Below are positions 14,387 through 23,615 of a stretch of DNA of 24,636 bases, in pieces. This stretch comes from UMGS1474 sp050946775 (GTDB lineage Bacteria > Bacillota > Clostridia > Oscillospirales > Acutalibacteraceae). Both the position numbers and the translations under genes were made by a program. Below the pieces are notes generated by a model, which was not told the DNA's origin, searched no databases, and saw only the letters and a list, made by a program, of their open reading frames with translations. How positions within the stretch are numbered: position 1 is the stretch's first letter; the number at the start of each line of letters is the position of its first letter. The stretch lies in assembly GCA_050946775.1 (NCBI GenBank), contig JBMNVL010000013.1:1-24636 (forward strand), written 5' to 3'.

Positions 14387-16414
14387 ATGATGTTGTTTTA
14401 TAAGGTGACCGCCATGCTGGAAGATGAAAAATGGATCGAGGGATGCGTCGACCGTCACAAAAGGCAGGAACACGTCAGACACATTTCAGCCAAAAGCGCG
14501 CAGTTTAACCAGACCGAAGGAGGGAAAGGGTTTTGCTTCGTTTCCGATATCGGGGATGTTGACGTCACCGGCGGAATGATTGTTACGGGTCAAGGCGATA
14601 CACAAAAAAACGTAATCGCCTTTTTTAAGGCGATCGGTCTGCGCGTCGCACGGGAACGGCTGGAAGAAATCTCCTTTTCAAATATGCGCAGTCTTCTCAA
14701 ATGCGCCTACCGCGCCGACTTTATCAACGATGACGATGAGGTGCTGGAACGGTTCGGGCTGGACTCATTGTCCAATTCGCCGCTTTATGGATTTCGTTAC
14801 GGTGAAGCCCTTTTGGACGCCTACACGGATAAAGCGTCGTTATATGAAACGTCTGTCCGCCTGCTTACGCAAGAGACGCTGCGCCCCGAACTGGACCGCA
14901 TATATTCCGGCAACAAAAAGCAGCAGGCGTATGGGCATCCGGTCCATTACGTTCTTCAGGCTGGTAACCGGGAGATCAGAAAAGTGCTGACCAGAACCCT
15001 GCTGCAGGCGCTTTACGACAACCGTCGGATGAAAAACCGCCGCTACTGTTTTGTGGATATCAAACCGGGACAGGAGTTTGAGTCCAGCGTTTACGACGCC
15101 CTTTACAAAAGCTGTTTTGGCGGCACGATGGTCGTCCGGTATCTTGTCAACCAGGACGTGCCCGACAGCGACTACGCGAACGGTGAAATGGAGACCATTT
15201 CGACCCTTTGCGAAACGATGAACCGGTATCGCAATCAGGTGTTGACCGTCTTTTGCCTGCCGCGCGCGTGCGACAAGGTGAAACGGATGTTTTACGAGAA
15301 GCTCGGCAACGTCAGCGTGGTGGAAATTCGGGAGGACCTTGCCGATCGCGATCGGGCAATGGGTTATCTGAAAATGCTCTGCAAAGACCGGCATATCCGT
15401 CCCGACAAAAAGCTGTGCGGGGATCTGGATGAGCAAAGGCGGTATTATCCCGACGAACTGCGCGCGCGGTTTGAAGAGTGGTATGACGTGAAAATGAAGA
15501 CCACCGTGTTTCCCCAGTACAAGGATATCCAGATTTCCCGCAAGACGGCGGTCAAAGACACCTCGAGAGGTTCGGCGTACATAGACCTTCAGCAAATGAT
15601 CGGCTTGGACGAGGCCAAGAGCGTGATCGATAAGGCGGTGAATTACTATAAGCTGCAAAAAATATACAAGGACAAAGGGATCAAGCAGGATCGTCCCGCC
15701 ATGCATATGGCGTTTACCGGCAATCCCGGCACGGCCAAAACGTCGGTCGCGCGGCTGTTTGCGAGGATCATGAAAGATAACGGTCTGCTCTCCACCGGCC
15801 ATCTTGTGGAGGTCGGGAGGAGCGATCTCGTCGGGAAATTCGTCGGCTGGACAGCGCAGGCCGTCAAGGCAAAATTCCAGGACGCCATGGGCGGTGTGCT
15901 GTTTATCGACGAAGCATACGCGCTGGTGGACGAACGAGGGGGATCATTCGGCGACGAAGCGATCAACACCATCGTACAGGAGATGGAAAACCGGCGGGAA
16001 GATCTTGTGGTGATCTTCGCCGGATATCCGAACGAAATGGAGAATTTTTTGAATAGGAACCCCGGCCTTCGCTCCCGCATCGCGTTCCATGTTCCGTTTG
16101 CGGATTACAGCGCCGACGAATTGTGCGACATCGCCCGCGTGATCGGTAGGGAAAAGGGCGTTTCGTTCACAGACGGAGCGATCCGCAAATTGTTTTCGGT
16201 TTTTGAAGCGGCGAGACAGCAATTCGATTTCGGCAACGGCCGGTTTGTGCGCAACGTTATCGAGCTTACCAAAATGAATCAGGCCAGCCGCCTCCTTTCG
16301 CTGGACGTGGAAGCCGTCACCGAAAAGGTGCTGACGACCATTGAGGAAGCGGACGTTTACGTTCCGGCAATCAAGCCGAAACCGGAAAAACGGACGATAG
16401 GGTTTGCCTCATAA
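14387..16414 (+). CDS. AAA+ ATPase, CbbX/SpoVK type, with a large N-terminal extension
   Basis: 675 aa. Two adjacent ATGs (14387, 14390) follow AGGAGG (14377-14382); the second has the better 7-nt spacing. The C-terminal ~260 residues form a CbxX/CfqX (SpoVK-like) AAA+ domain: it begins near IGLDEAK, has Walker A GNPGTAKT with K451, Walker B VLFIDEAYAL (D508, E509), a conserved GYPNEM stretch, and a probable arginine finger in NPGLRSRI. Residues ~1-400 are not a known domain to me; about 190-330 look like a second, degenerate AAA-like unit that has lost its Walker A lysine pattern. Such ATPases remodel protein complexes (CbbX rebuilds Rubisco; SpoVK acts in sporulation), but no partner is adjacent here. 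Single-gene unit with its own promoter and terminator, and less GC-rich than its left neighbours. Confidence 0.85.
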   Translation: MMLFYKVTAMLEDEKWIEGCVDRHKRQEHVRHISAKSAQFNQTEGGKGFCFVSDIGDVDVTGGMIVTGQGDTQKNVIAFFKAIGLRVARERLEEISFSNMRSLLKCAYRADFINDDDEVLERFGLDSLSNSPLYGFRYGEALLDAYTDKASLYETSVRLLTQETLRPELDRIYSGNKKQQAYGHPVHYVLQAGNREIRKVLTRTLLQALYDNRRMKNRRYCFVDIKPGQEFESSVYDALYKSCFGGTMVVRYLVNQDVPDSDYANGEMETISTLCETMNRYRNQVLTVFCLPRACDKVKRMFYEKLGNVSVVEIREDLADRDRAMGYLKMLCKDRHIRPDKKLCGDLDEQRRYYPDELRARFEEWYDVKMKTTVFPQYKDIQISRKTAVKDTSRGSAYIDLQQMIGLDEAKSVIDKAVNYYKLQKIYKDKGIKQDRPAMHMAFTGNPGTAKTSVARLFARIMKDNGLLSTGHLVEVGRSDLVGKFVGWTAQAVKAKFQDAMGGVLFIDEAYALVDERGGSFGDEAINTIVQEMENRREDLVVIFAGYPNEMENFLNRNPGLRSRIAFHVPFADYSADELCDIARVIGREKGVSFTDGAIRKLFSVFEAARQQFDFGNGRFVRNVIELTKMNQASRLLSLDVEAVTEKVLTTIEEADVYVPAIKPKPEKRTIGFAS

Positions 16415-16434
16415 ACATGGCGACGGTCATTATT

Positions 16435-16477
16435 AAAACGATACCGGGATTACCGTATGGAATCCCGGTATCGTTTT
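16435..16477. terminator. Intrinsic terminator of the AAA+ gene
   Basis: Perfect 17-bp inverted repeat (16435-16451 with 16461-16477, 9-nt loop) starting with AAAA and ending with TTTT, so it may act on both strands. Confidence 0.88.
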
Positions 16478-16765
16478 AGATGATCAACCAGTGCGTTAGC
16501 TGTGCCATTGGTGATATGGGTGTAACAGGTTTTTGCGCACCCCGACCCAACTTTGGATTTGCAATAGATTTTCCGAAATACGTAGAGCTTTTGGGCCAAT
16601 CAGACAGGCGGCGCGGCCATTCTGACTGATTTTCTTGCCGCCTTATCCCGCGAATGGCAAGCCCGATGGAACCGTCAAGAACGAGTCGTGAAAGATCGCC
16701 TGTTTGTTTTCTGCCGTTTTGCCGATCGTAAGCGTTGTTTCACCAAATCATTTGGCCAACAACGA
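16478..16765. other. Intergenic region between AAA+ gene and HAD phosphatase
   Basis: No supported gene. A 49-codon frame starts at ATG 16480 (plus) and includes the stretch FAIDFPKYVELLGQSDRRR, but it has no ribosome binding site and I do not recognise it. At the right end a nested palindrome (CGTTGTT 16733-16739 with AACAACG 16758-16764, inner CCAAA/TTTGG) lies directly behind the phosphatase stop codon and may act as its terminator, although no T run follows on the minus strand. Confidence 0.4.
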
Positions 16766-17896
16766 TCAAGCCGCTTTATTGGTTTCTTCGCTGCGTACTT
16801 CGGCGGGGACGTACTGCTGCTCCGCCTTGGTGATGCCGTCGGGGTAGATCACGGAAAAATCGGTTTTCATCGAGATCGGGATAAAGCCCTTGGCTTTGTA
16901 GTCGGCGGATTTTTCTTCCCAGTCCTGCCCGCCCCATTCGCGCTCGCTGTCGTCGGCGACGATCATATACGCCTGCGCCTTGTAGGGGTTACGCCCGTCG
17001 ATGGCGTAGTTCATCATACTGGTGTCGCTCCCGCTGTTGCCGAAGGCGAGCACCGGGCGCTTGCCGATCTCGCGCTGGACGTAGATCGATTTGTTGGCGT
17101 TCAGATTCTTCTGGATGAAACCGCCGGTGAGGACAAGCTCGTCGCCGCTTTCATATTTGAAGTTCATGTTGGAGGCTTCGTCCTCGTGCCCTTTTTGCTT
17201 GACTTCAAAATCCGTGCCGATCACGTGCTCGGGCGAGACGTAATCCTTGATCGGCGAATTGGCGACGATGGCGCGGGTGGTGGTACGTTCGGTGCCGCTG
17301 ATGACCCAGATCTCAAATCCGTTTTCATAGAGGAATTTCACAAGTTCCACCATCGGCAGATAGAAATTGTCGATATAGCGCATATTGTTGAAGCTGGCGG
17401 TCTTCTTCTGCCCGAACTGCACGGCGTAGTCATAGAACTCTTCAACCGTCAGCCCGGCAAACGCTTTGGCAAAGTTTCTTGCCAGCGTCTCGTCGGCGAC
17501 GTACCCCGGTTTGATCGACGCGGCGACCTCTTTGAGCTCGTCCGATACCCGCTCGGGATGGTCGTGCAGACAGTATTCGATGAACATCATTGTGTCGTAG
17601 TAGGTATAAAACGTCTCGCAGGCGAGGGTGCCGTCCATATCGAACACCGCGATGCGGTCCTCGGTCGGGATAAAGTCGGCTGTGCCCTCTTTGGTGACAG
17701 CGGCGACGTAGTCGGTAAGACTTTTTCTGGCGCCCGTGCCGTCGTTCCAGAGCGTCAGCGCGTTCGTCCCGGCGGCAGGGGAGGAGCATTGGTATCCCAC
17801 GCCGAAGGCGTAAAGGAGGCTGACCGCAACCAGCGCGACAAGAGCGATTACGGCGACGACGCGCCAGACGTTTTGTTGTTTCGCTGCGTTTTCCAT
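16766..17896 (-). CDS. Membrane-anchored HAD-family phosphatase
   Basis: 376 aa. The start was placed at ATG 17896 (MENAAKQQNVW) with GAAGGA upstream; the longer frame is antisense to the transporter. One N-terminal membrane helix (about residues 11-33) with no lipobox or clear cleavage site suggests an anchored, extracytoplasmic enzyme. The HAD nucleophile motif is FDMDGTLA with D86 and D88; motif II is in VISGTERTT, and motif III/IV in AFGNSGSDTSMM, all in order. The layout resembles phosphoserine-phosphatase-like acid phosphatases. The substrate is unknown. The gene starts 29 nt after the CstA-family transporter on the same strand and is probably co-transcribed, suggesting that it releases a substrate the transporter then imports. 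Confidence 0.85.
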   Translation of the reverse strand: MENAAKQQNVWRVVAVIALVALVAVSLLYAFGVGYQCSSPAAGTNALTLWNDGTGARKSLTDYVAAVTKEGTADFIPTEDRIAVFDMDGTLACETFYTYYDTMMFIEYCLHDHPERVSDELKEVAASIKPGYVADETLARNFAKAFAGLTVEEFYDYAVQFGQKKTASFNNMRYIDNFYLPMVELVKFLYENGFEIWVISGTERTTTRAIVANSPIKDYVSPEHVIGTDFEVKQKGHEDEASNMNFKYESGDELVLTGGFIQKNLNANKSIYVQREIGKRPVLAFGNSGSDTSMMNYAIDGRNPYKAQAYMIVADDSEREWGGQDWEEKSADYKAKGFIPISMKTDFSVIYPDGITKAEQQYVPAEVRSEETNKAA

Positions 17897-17925
17897 AATG
17901 ATCCTTCTTTCCGTTTTTGTGATGC

Positions 17926-19368
17926 TTATAGCCTGGCGGCTCGATCTCGTTTTGCCAGGAATATCAGATACACGATCAGCAGCGCCGCCGCCGCGACGGC
18001 TCCCGCGATATAGGAAACCGTTTGAGGAAGACGGAAACCTTCTTTTGCCATAAGGATATACGTCGTGCTCACCGCGGTCATAAAGGTCGCGGGAAGCGCC
18101 GTAAGCAGCGACCCGAAGCGATACGTCCCTTTTTTGAGCAGGAACGCCGTCGCCACCCAAAGCGCGACCATCGCAAGCGTCTGGTTGCTCCACGAGAAGT
18201 AGCGCCAGACGGTCTGAAAACCGTTGTCGTTGACGATGGCGAACCACGTCAACAATCCGCCGACCACCAAAAGCGGGATCGTGATCAAAAGACGGTTTTT
18301 GATCTTTTTCTGATCCAGATGAAACGTCTCGGCAAGGATCAGCCGTGCGCTTCGAAACGCGGTGTCGCCCGAAGTGATCGGGCAGATGATGACCCCCGCG
18401 ACAGCGAGAACGCCGCCAAACGCGCCGAGTACGCCGGTTGAGATCTCATACACGACGTTGGAAGCGCCGCTTGCGAGTGCGTCGTTCAAAAGCTGCGTCG
18501 TCCCGTAGAAGGACACGCCGGCGGCAGCCCAGATGAGCGCGATTACCGATTCGCTGATCATCGCGCCGTAAAAAACGCTCCTGCCTTCTTTTTCGGACCG
18601 GATGCACTTGGCGATCATCGGGGACTGCGTCGCGTGGAAGCCCGATACCGCGCCGCAGGCGACCGTAATGAACATATACGGCCAGACCGGCGTTCCCGCG
18701 GGATGAAGGTTTTGGAGAGACAGCTCGGGAATGGCATATTTGCCGCCCGAAAAAACGATACCGCCGATCACCGCGACCGCCATAACGATGAGCAGAACGC
18801 CGAAAACCGGGTACAGTTTGCCGATCAGCTTGTCGATCGGCAAAAGCGTCGCCAGCAAATAATACACGAGGATGACGACCGCCCAGAACGTGCCGTTCAT
18901 CCAGTCGGGCGTGAGCTTGTCGAGCAGTCCCGCGGGGCTGGTCACAAAGACGGTGCCGCAAAGCACCAAAAGGACGACCGAGAACAGCCGCATAAACCAC
19001 TTGGCGGCTTTCCCCAGATACGTACCGGATAACTCGGCGATCGACGCGCCCTTATGACGCGAACTGATCATGCCGCTCATGTAATCATGGACCGCGCCGC
19101 CGAGGATCGAGCCGAACACGATCCATAAAAACACCACCGGTCCGAATACCGCGCCCATCAGCGCGCCGAATATCGGGCCTGTTCCGGCGATGTTGAGCAG
19201 CTGCACCAAAAACGCCTTCCATCTCTTCATGGGAACACAGTCGACGCCGTCGTTTATCGCGATGGCGGGCGTTTGGCGATCGTCCGGAGCAAAGATTTTT
19301 TCGGTTACTCTGCCGTAAACGATATATCCTGCGATCAAAACGGCAAAAGACACAAACAGTGAAATCAT
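17926..19368 (-). CDS. cstA: Carbon starvation protein CstA-family transporter
   Basis: 480 aa, more than ten hydrophobic helices. The start ATG 19368 follows AAAGGAG by 5 nt. CstA family hallmarks are present: an N-terminal FVSFAVLIAGYIVYGRV helix, the KRWKAFLVQLLNIAGTGPIF segment, GSILGGAVHDYMSGMIS, and GAVSGFHATQSPMIAKC in the middle. The length corresponds to the shorter gram-positive form. Characterised relatives (CstA, BtsT) import pyruvate or peptides into the cytoplasm; substrate is not readable here. First gene of a two-gene unit with the HAD phosphatase. No strong promoter is visible directly upstream. Confidence 0.93.
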   Translation of the reverse strand: MISLFVSFAVLIAGYIVYGRVTEKIFAPDDRQTPAIAINDGVDCVPMKRWKAFLVQLLNIAGTGPIFGALMGAVFGPVVFLWIVFGSILGGAVHDYMSGMISSRHKGASIAELSGTYLGKAAKWFMRLFSVVLLVLCGTVFVTSPAGLLDKLTPDWMNGTFWAVVILVYYLLATLLPIDKLIGKLYPVFGVLLIVMAVAVIGGIVFSGGKYAIPELSLQNLHPAGTPVWPYMFITVACGAVSGFHATQSPMIAKCIRSEKEGRSVFYGAMISESVIALIWAAAGVSFYGTTQLLNDALASGASNVVYEISTGVLGAFGGVLAVAGVIICPITSGDTAFRSARLILAETFHLDQKKIKNRLLITIPLLVVGGLLTWFAIVNDNGFQTVWRYFSWSNQTLAMVALWVATAFLLKKGTYRFGSLLTALPATFMTAVSTTYILMAKEGFRLPQTVSYIAGAVAAAALLIVYLIFLAKRDRAARL

Positions 19369-19685
19369 ATGGACTCCTTTCCGTTGTTGAGCGTGTTGAA
19401 CAGCGTCCTCCTGTTGCCTCCGCGGATCGGCGAGTGGTTCCCGGGATTGTACCTGACGCCGACCGTCTCACCGGTTCCTTTGCGCGACGTGGAATAAAGA
19501 TCCGCCGTTGTATTTATGCGTACGGATACGGCTCTTTGGATCGGCGCAAGAACCGGAACGTCATAAACGTCGCGAGCAGCTCGGAGAAGACGACGGAATA
19601 TCATACGCCGCAGAAGGCCGCTTCACAATTTAAATGCAGACTATTAAAGATAGTATATCATAAACGACGTCTATTGAAAAGTGAT
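19369..19685 (-). other. Region upstream of cstA with a possible transporter C-terminus remnant
   Basis: No intact gene. On the minus strand, starting near 19595, a 28-residue frame bounded by stops on both sides contains VVFSELLATFMTFRFLRRSK and ends in KEPYPYA. It resembles the last helix and charged tail of a membrane transporter (MATE-like tails look similar), so it may be the end of a deleted gene. Further out, a weak minus-strand promoter can be proposed: TTTCAA (19679-19674), 16-nt spacer, extended -10 TGATATACT (19660-19652). Both are tentative. Confidence 0.3.
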
Positions 19686-19687
19686 TT

Positions 19688-19767
19688 ATCTCGTTTTCGC
19701 GAGATGGGATATAATTTGCTGACGCAAATGGTGATATACATCCACTCACGCCCGCAGGCATATCACT
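19688..19767. repeat. Array of small palindromes separated by GATATA-like linkers
   Basis: Consecutive short inverted repeats: ATCTCG...CGAGAT (19688-19705), ATTTGC-TGAC-GCAAAT (19714-19729), and GTGATAT...ATATCAC (19731-19766) enclosing a less perfect GC-rich core. The linkers contain GGATATAA, GTGATATAC and CATATCAC. CCGCAGGC occurs twice (19752-19759 and 19770-19777). This looks like a partly decayed copy of the multi-hairpin interspersed repeats seen in gut Clostridia; copy number cannot be judged from one window. Confidence 0.5.
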
Positions 19768-19905
19768 CTCCGCAGGCGAATATAATGTGTTTTGGCCGCT
19801 TTTCCGGTGCGCAGCAGTTTTGCAAGGCATAAAAATTTTTCATAGGCAAAGCCGCAAAGCCTCGGCATACGGGAAATTTGGCCTTCCAAAACCGCTTTGT
19901 TCCTA

Positions 19906-22869
19906 TCACGGATCAGCCTTAATTGGCAAATGATTAACAAGACAAGTCAGCACGCCTTGATCTTCTTTGACTTTTTGTGATTTTAATAATAAGGCTAAGG
20001 CTTTATCAAACCGATTTGTAATTGCCTCACCAGTTCTATTAAATCCCAAAAGATTAGTCATGGTTTTATACAGACCATCTCTTGTTGCAGTAACATTTTG
20101 TGTTATCAACATATGCAAGCCATCTGCTAGTTCTTCTACAGAGATATATTTAATCTCCCGACGATCACCTGGAACGCGAAAAGTTACGGTGTTCATCTCT
20201 TGTAAATAGAGAAAGCCGTTTTTTCTAATAATTCCAATTCTTCCGCATCCATACATCTTGCGGTTATAATCGTCGGTGACAACCTTTGTGACTTTCTCTC
20301 TGCCAAAAAGCCAAACAATCCGCTTAAGTAAAAACTCTTCTGAAAGTGGCGCCTCTGTTTCAAGGATTTCATGAATGGCACTCTGCAGAGAAAATTGATG
20401 TTTTCGAACTATCTGCATAGCATCAAGCTGCCGGTATTTTGGAAATGTACATTTAGCCTCTTTGACTTCTGTGACAAATCTATCTTGCACTTCTTGCGTA
20501 ACTGTTGAGGCATTTTGAGGCATCTTCTTTGTGGCCGGATTCTGAGGCTTGTTCGCTTTCGAGACAGCCTCAGTTGCAGCTTGAAGAAGTCTTTCCCTCT
20601 CGACCGCTTTGTTTCTATACCAGTCAGTAGACCAAATACGGTAGAATTGCCAACCCATGTTTTCAAGGACTCTTTGTCTTAAACTGTCACGATCACGTGC
20701 GTTCTTTGAATTATGATATGTTGCCCCATCACATTCAATAGCCATCAAATAATTGGAACTATCTGGCCGCCTGAGTCCAAGATCTATTCTATAGCCAGAA
20801 CAGCCGACCTGAGTATCAACGGTAAAGCCATTGTTGCGAAGAAAATCACACACTTCCTGCTCGAAATACGAATCAAACTTATCTTCTCCAGAAACTGTAA
20901 TTGCTCGTTCAAGCGCTTCGTCTCCGTTCTGTGCGTAATCAAGGTATGCTCGGAGCAGCCGCACTCCCTCAGAGCCGGATGTGCTTAGATTGATATCTGT
21001 ATAGTGGATGGATGCAACCAGCTGAACATTGTCTTTTGCTCTTGTGACTGCAACGTTCAATCTGCGTTCTCCGCCTTCACGGTTCAGCGGGCCAAAATTC
21101 TGGATGAACCTTCCTTGACTATCTTTTGCATATGCCACACTAAAAATAATCGTATCGCGTTCATCACCCTGAACTGTTTCAAGATTCTTTATAAAAAACG
21201 GTTCAACGTTATCCGATTTGAAAAACCATTCATATGAAGGATCTGCCTCACGCCTCTTGGAGAGCAACTTGTCTATCATGTTTTGTTGGGCAACAGAGAA
21301 AGCCACAACACCAAGACTGCGCTGTGGATACTCTTCGATATTCCGATATATAAGGTCGACGATGAAATGAGCCTCAGCTTTATTCGTTTTGCTCTTTCTG
21401 TCAAATACACCATTTACGTAATAGTAGTCGACTCCAATTCCCTTATGATCCTTTGACGAGGACGGGAAAGTCACGAGGTGATTATTGTAGAAATATAAGT
21501 TTGAAAAAGCAATGAGCTGCTCATAATGACTTCTATAATGCCATGCAAGTCTTTCAGTTGTAAAGACCGCGCTGCAAACATCCAGTATAGATTCGAAATC
21601 GTTGATATCCCCGATTTCCTCATCATCGTCATCAATATCCATAGAGGTGTTGAAGAAATTGCTTGGCGGCATCTGTTTGGAATCACCAACTACTATCAGT
21701 TGCTTCCCTCTATAGATAGAACCTACCGCATCCTGCGGAAAAATCTGAGAAGCCTCATCAAATACGACGGTATCGAAACTGATTTTTTCTGGGTCAAGGA
21801 ATGTGCTGACGCTTAATGGAGACATTAAGAAACACGGCTTAATGATCTGAACCAATGAGCCTGTTTCCGATAACAATTTCCTAATAGGCATCTGTTTCCG
21901 CTTCTTGTTTCCTTCCCGTCGAAGGATTGCAACAGCGCTACCTCCAGCAACCATATTCAGATTTGGCCTTTGTTGAGACAACTCAGATCGGATCTGAATT
22001 TTGCTGATTTCATATTGCAAGCCATCCTTCTTGATGAAGCTTTGTACGGCCTGATCCTGTTTGATTCGAGAGAATGAAGCCAGTTCTGGAACTGAAAAGA
22101 TGATGTTCTCAATCCACTGTTTATAAAAGACTTTCCTGAAAGCGCCTGTAATCTTGTCTAGATTAATCTGCTCAATTACAAGGTCAACAAAATCGGAAAG
22201 GTCCGTATCGTTCAATTGCTTTAACAGACTCATAAAACTTATCCAGTTTCCAAGCTTTTCAAAATCCTTTAGACACCCCTCCAACTTTCGAATGCAATAG
22301 CTGTAACTGTTCTTCTCAAGATTCAGTGCATCTTGCGAAAACTGTGCTTCAATCCGAGCCTTGGCTTCTTCAATTGCCACGACCTCTGAGCTTAACAGGT
22401 CAGAGTCGGCCTTGAATAAGATTTGATGCTCGGTAAATCTTTCCAGACTCATTTTTGATATTAAGCCGAAAGAGCGGGTTTCTTCACTGAAGAATCCTTT
22501 AAGTATATCAAGCGAAGACAGGACATGAGTCCAATCTGTATCTGGGCCCTTATAACAGGGACCAACACATCCCGGAATACGAGATTCATTTTCTTCAAAT
22601 GACTTTGTCGCAGATTGCAGTTTCACAAGCTGGTCTGCAAGGGCAACCGCCTGCTGATACTTTAGTTTGCCGGAATCTTTCAAATAAACCTGAAGCTCCG
22701 CCATAAGTGTTTTATAGTCTCCACTGAACATACGTGACAAGAACGAGCCGAATTGTCCAGTAAGCTTTGTATAGAGATCTTTCCCATCAATTTCGCGGGT
22801 GATTTCTGGATTAAAGCTTTTCAGCAATTGATCCCTTATGGGAACAATTGTTTCGCTACACTCTTTCAT
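19906..22869 (-). pseudogene. N-terminally truncated SF1 helicase-nuclease (DUF4011/DUF3320 type)
   Basis: 987 codons open. Helicase motif II is VVFDEASQIFPQDA (D371, E372), motif III is VVGDSKQMPPSNFF, and the later motifs are ETVQGDERDTI and RRLNVAVTRAK (near 602). A Vsr/MTES_1575-like endonuclease domain follows at about 655-750 (GYRIDLGL, AIECDGATYH), and a DUF3320-like C-terminus covers about 800-960. Missing is everything before residue 1: no Walker A (GxGKS/T) and no DUF4011 domain, although complete relatives are about twice as long. The apparent start codon is an internal Met without a ribosome binding site, placed exactly where the upstream HsdS sequence breaks off. Complete proteins of this type are large anti-phage helicase-nucleases (DUF4011-helicase-Vsr, reported as Hhe). 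As it stands it cannot bind ATP normally and is probably inactive. Much lower GC than the left of the window. Confidence 0.85.
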
Positions 22870-23221
22870 TGCTGTCAGATTTGAAGTGACGATTGTATCC
22901 AGTGTTGGGAATCCGTATGCTTTTTAGAGCGTAATAAAGGTATCGATAATTTGCATTCGGTAATCTGCTGTGTAGCACCTTAATCCCATCTGCGCCAAGA
23001 AAAAAAGGCTTATCGACGTATTTAACAACACGAGTATGATCACCAAAGACCAAAGCTGGAATAGCTGTAAATAATCCATCTTCCAAATCTGTGTAACCAG
23101 CAATTTGTTCTTGGCCTTGGTCGATTATGACATGAGTTCCATTTGCATGGTACTCGTCAGTTTTAACTTTGGTGCCGTATTTAGTTACATCCTCGAATAC
23201 TTCATCAAAAGATTTTATCAT
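22856..23221 (-). pseudogene. hsdS: Type I restriction specificity subunit HsdS, N-terminal half only
   Basis: 121 aa, while HsdS proteins are usually 380-450 aa. The sequence is a typical first target recognition domain: IIDQGQEQIAGYTD, PALVFGDHTRVVKYVD, FFLGADGIKVL, and a final PNTGYNRHFK, which normally continues into the central conserved helix. After HFK the frame runs only seven residues to a stop, and the downstream sequence is the interior of a helicase gene. The start ATG 23221 follows AGGGATG. A half HsdS can in some systems dimerise, but this one lacks the helical spacer needed for that, so it is probably non-functional. HsdS gives DNA sequence specificity to HsdM/HsdR. Confidence 0.85.
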
Positions 23222-23249
23222 ATTTCATCCCTACAAATCCGAATTTATT

Positions 23250-23615
23250 TCAGTCATAATAATCATCGCCAGCCAGTTTATTACTTAGCCAACGAATGCC
23301 GATCACGATACCGATAAAAGCAATTACCAATATCAGTATCCACCACCATGCGAATTTGAATATGCCAAGCACCCATAGAATACCGACAATAAGCGCATAG
23401 GTCAGCAGAAACAGCAGACTACCAAATCCGGGATTCGATCCTTTCTGATATACTAAGCCGACCAGAAGGTAAGCGACAACCTGAATAATCGGCTCGGCTA
23501 TCCAGTTGATTATTATCGCTTTGTCGCCGAAACACTCGAATGGATTCGGCAGTATAAACTGTCGGACAATAATGCTGATTACTGAGATAACCCCGTAAAG
23601 GGAAAATCTTTTCAC
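23250..23615 (-). CDS. Small membrane protein inside the type I RM locus
   Basis: 121 aa starting at GTG 23615, which overlaps the hsdM stop (GTGA) with GGAGG 7 nt upstream, so it is translationally coupled to the methyltransferase. About four hydrophobic segments (roughly 5-24, 36-56, 65-84 and 87-109), with an aromatic cluster FKFAWWWILILV and an acidic tail DDYYD. No family recognised. It is clearly more AT-rich than hsdM. Inserted accessory genes occur in type I operons, but a membrane protein coupled between hsdM and hsdS is unusual. Confidence 0.75.
   Translation of the reverse strand: MKRFSLYGVISVISIIVRQFILPNPFECFGDKAIIINWIAEPIIQVVAYLLVGLVYQKGSNPGFGSLLFLLTYALIVGILWVLGIFKFAWWWILILVIAFIGIVIGIRWLSNKLAGDDYYD

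Noticed and set aside
16480..16629. 49-codon ORF after the AAA+ terminator
   Set aside because: No ribosome binding site, overlaps the terminator tail, and no recognised similarity; kept only as a note in the intergenic entry.
17897..18247. N-terminal extension of the HAD phosphatase to 18247
   Set aside because: It is read within the CstA-family gene; the ATG at 17896 has a ribosome site and starts a clear membrane anchor.
19365..19604. 79-codon minus-strand frame ending at the cstA start
   Set aside because: No ribosome site or recognisable family; another frame of the same stretch reads better as a transporter tail remnant.
19688..19767. CRISPR array
   Set aside because: The repeated units are different small palindromes with short irregular linkers, not identical repeats with unique spacers, and no cas genes are present.
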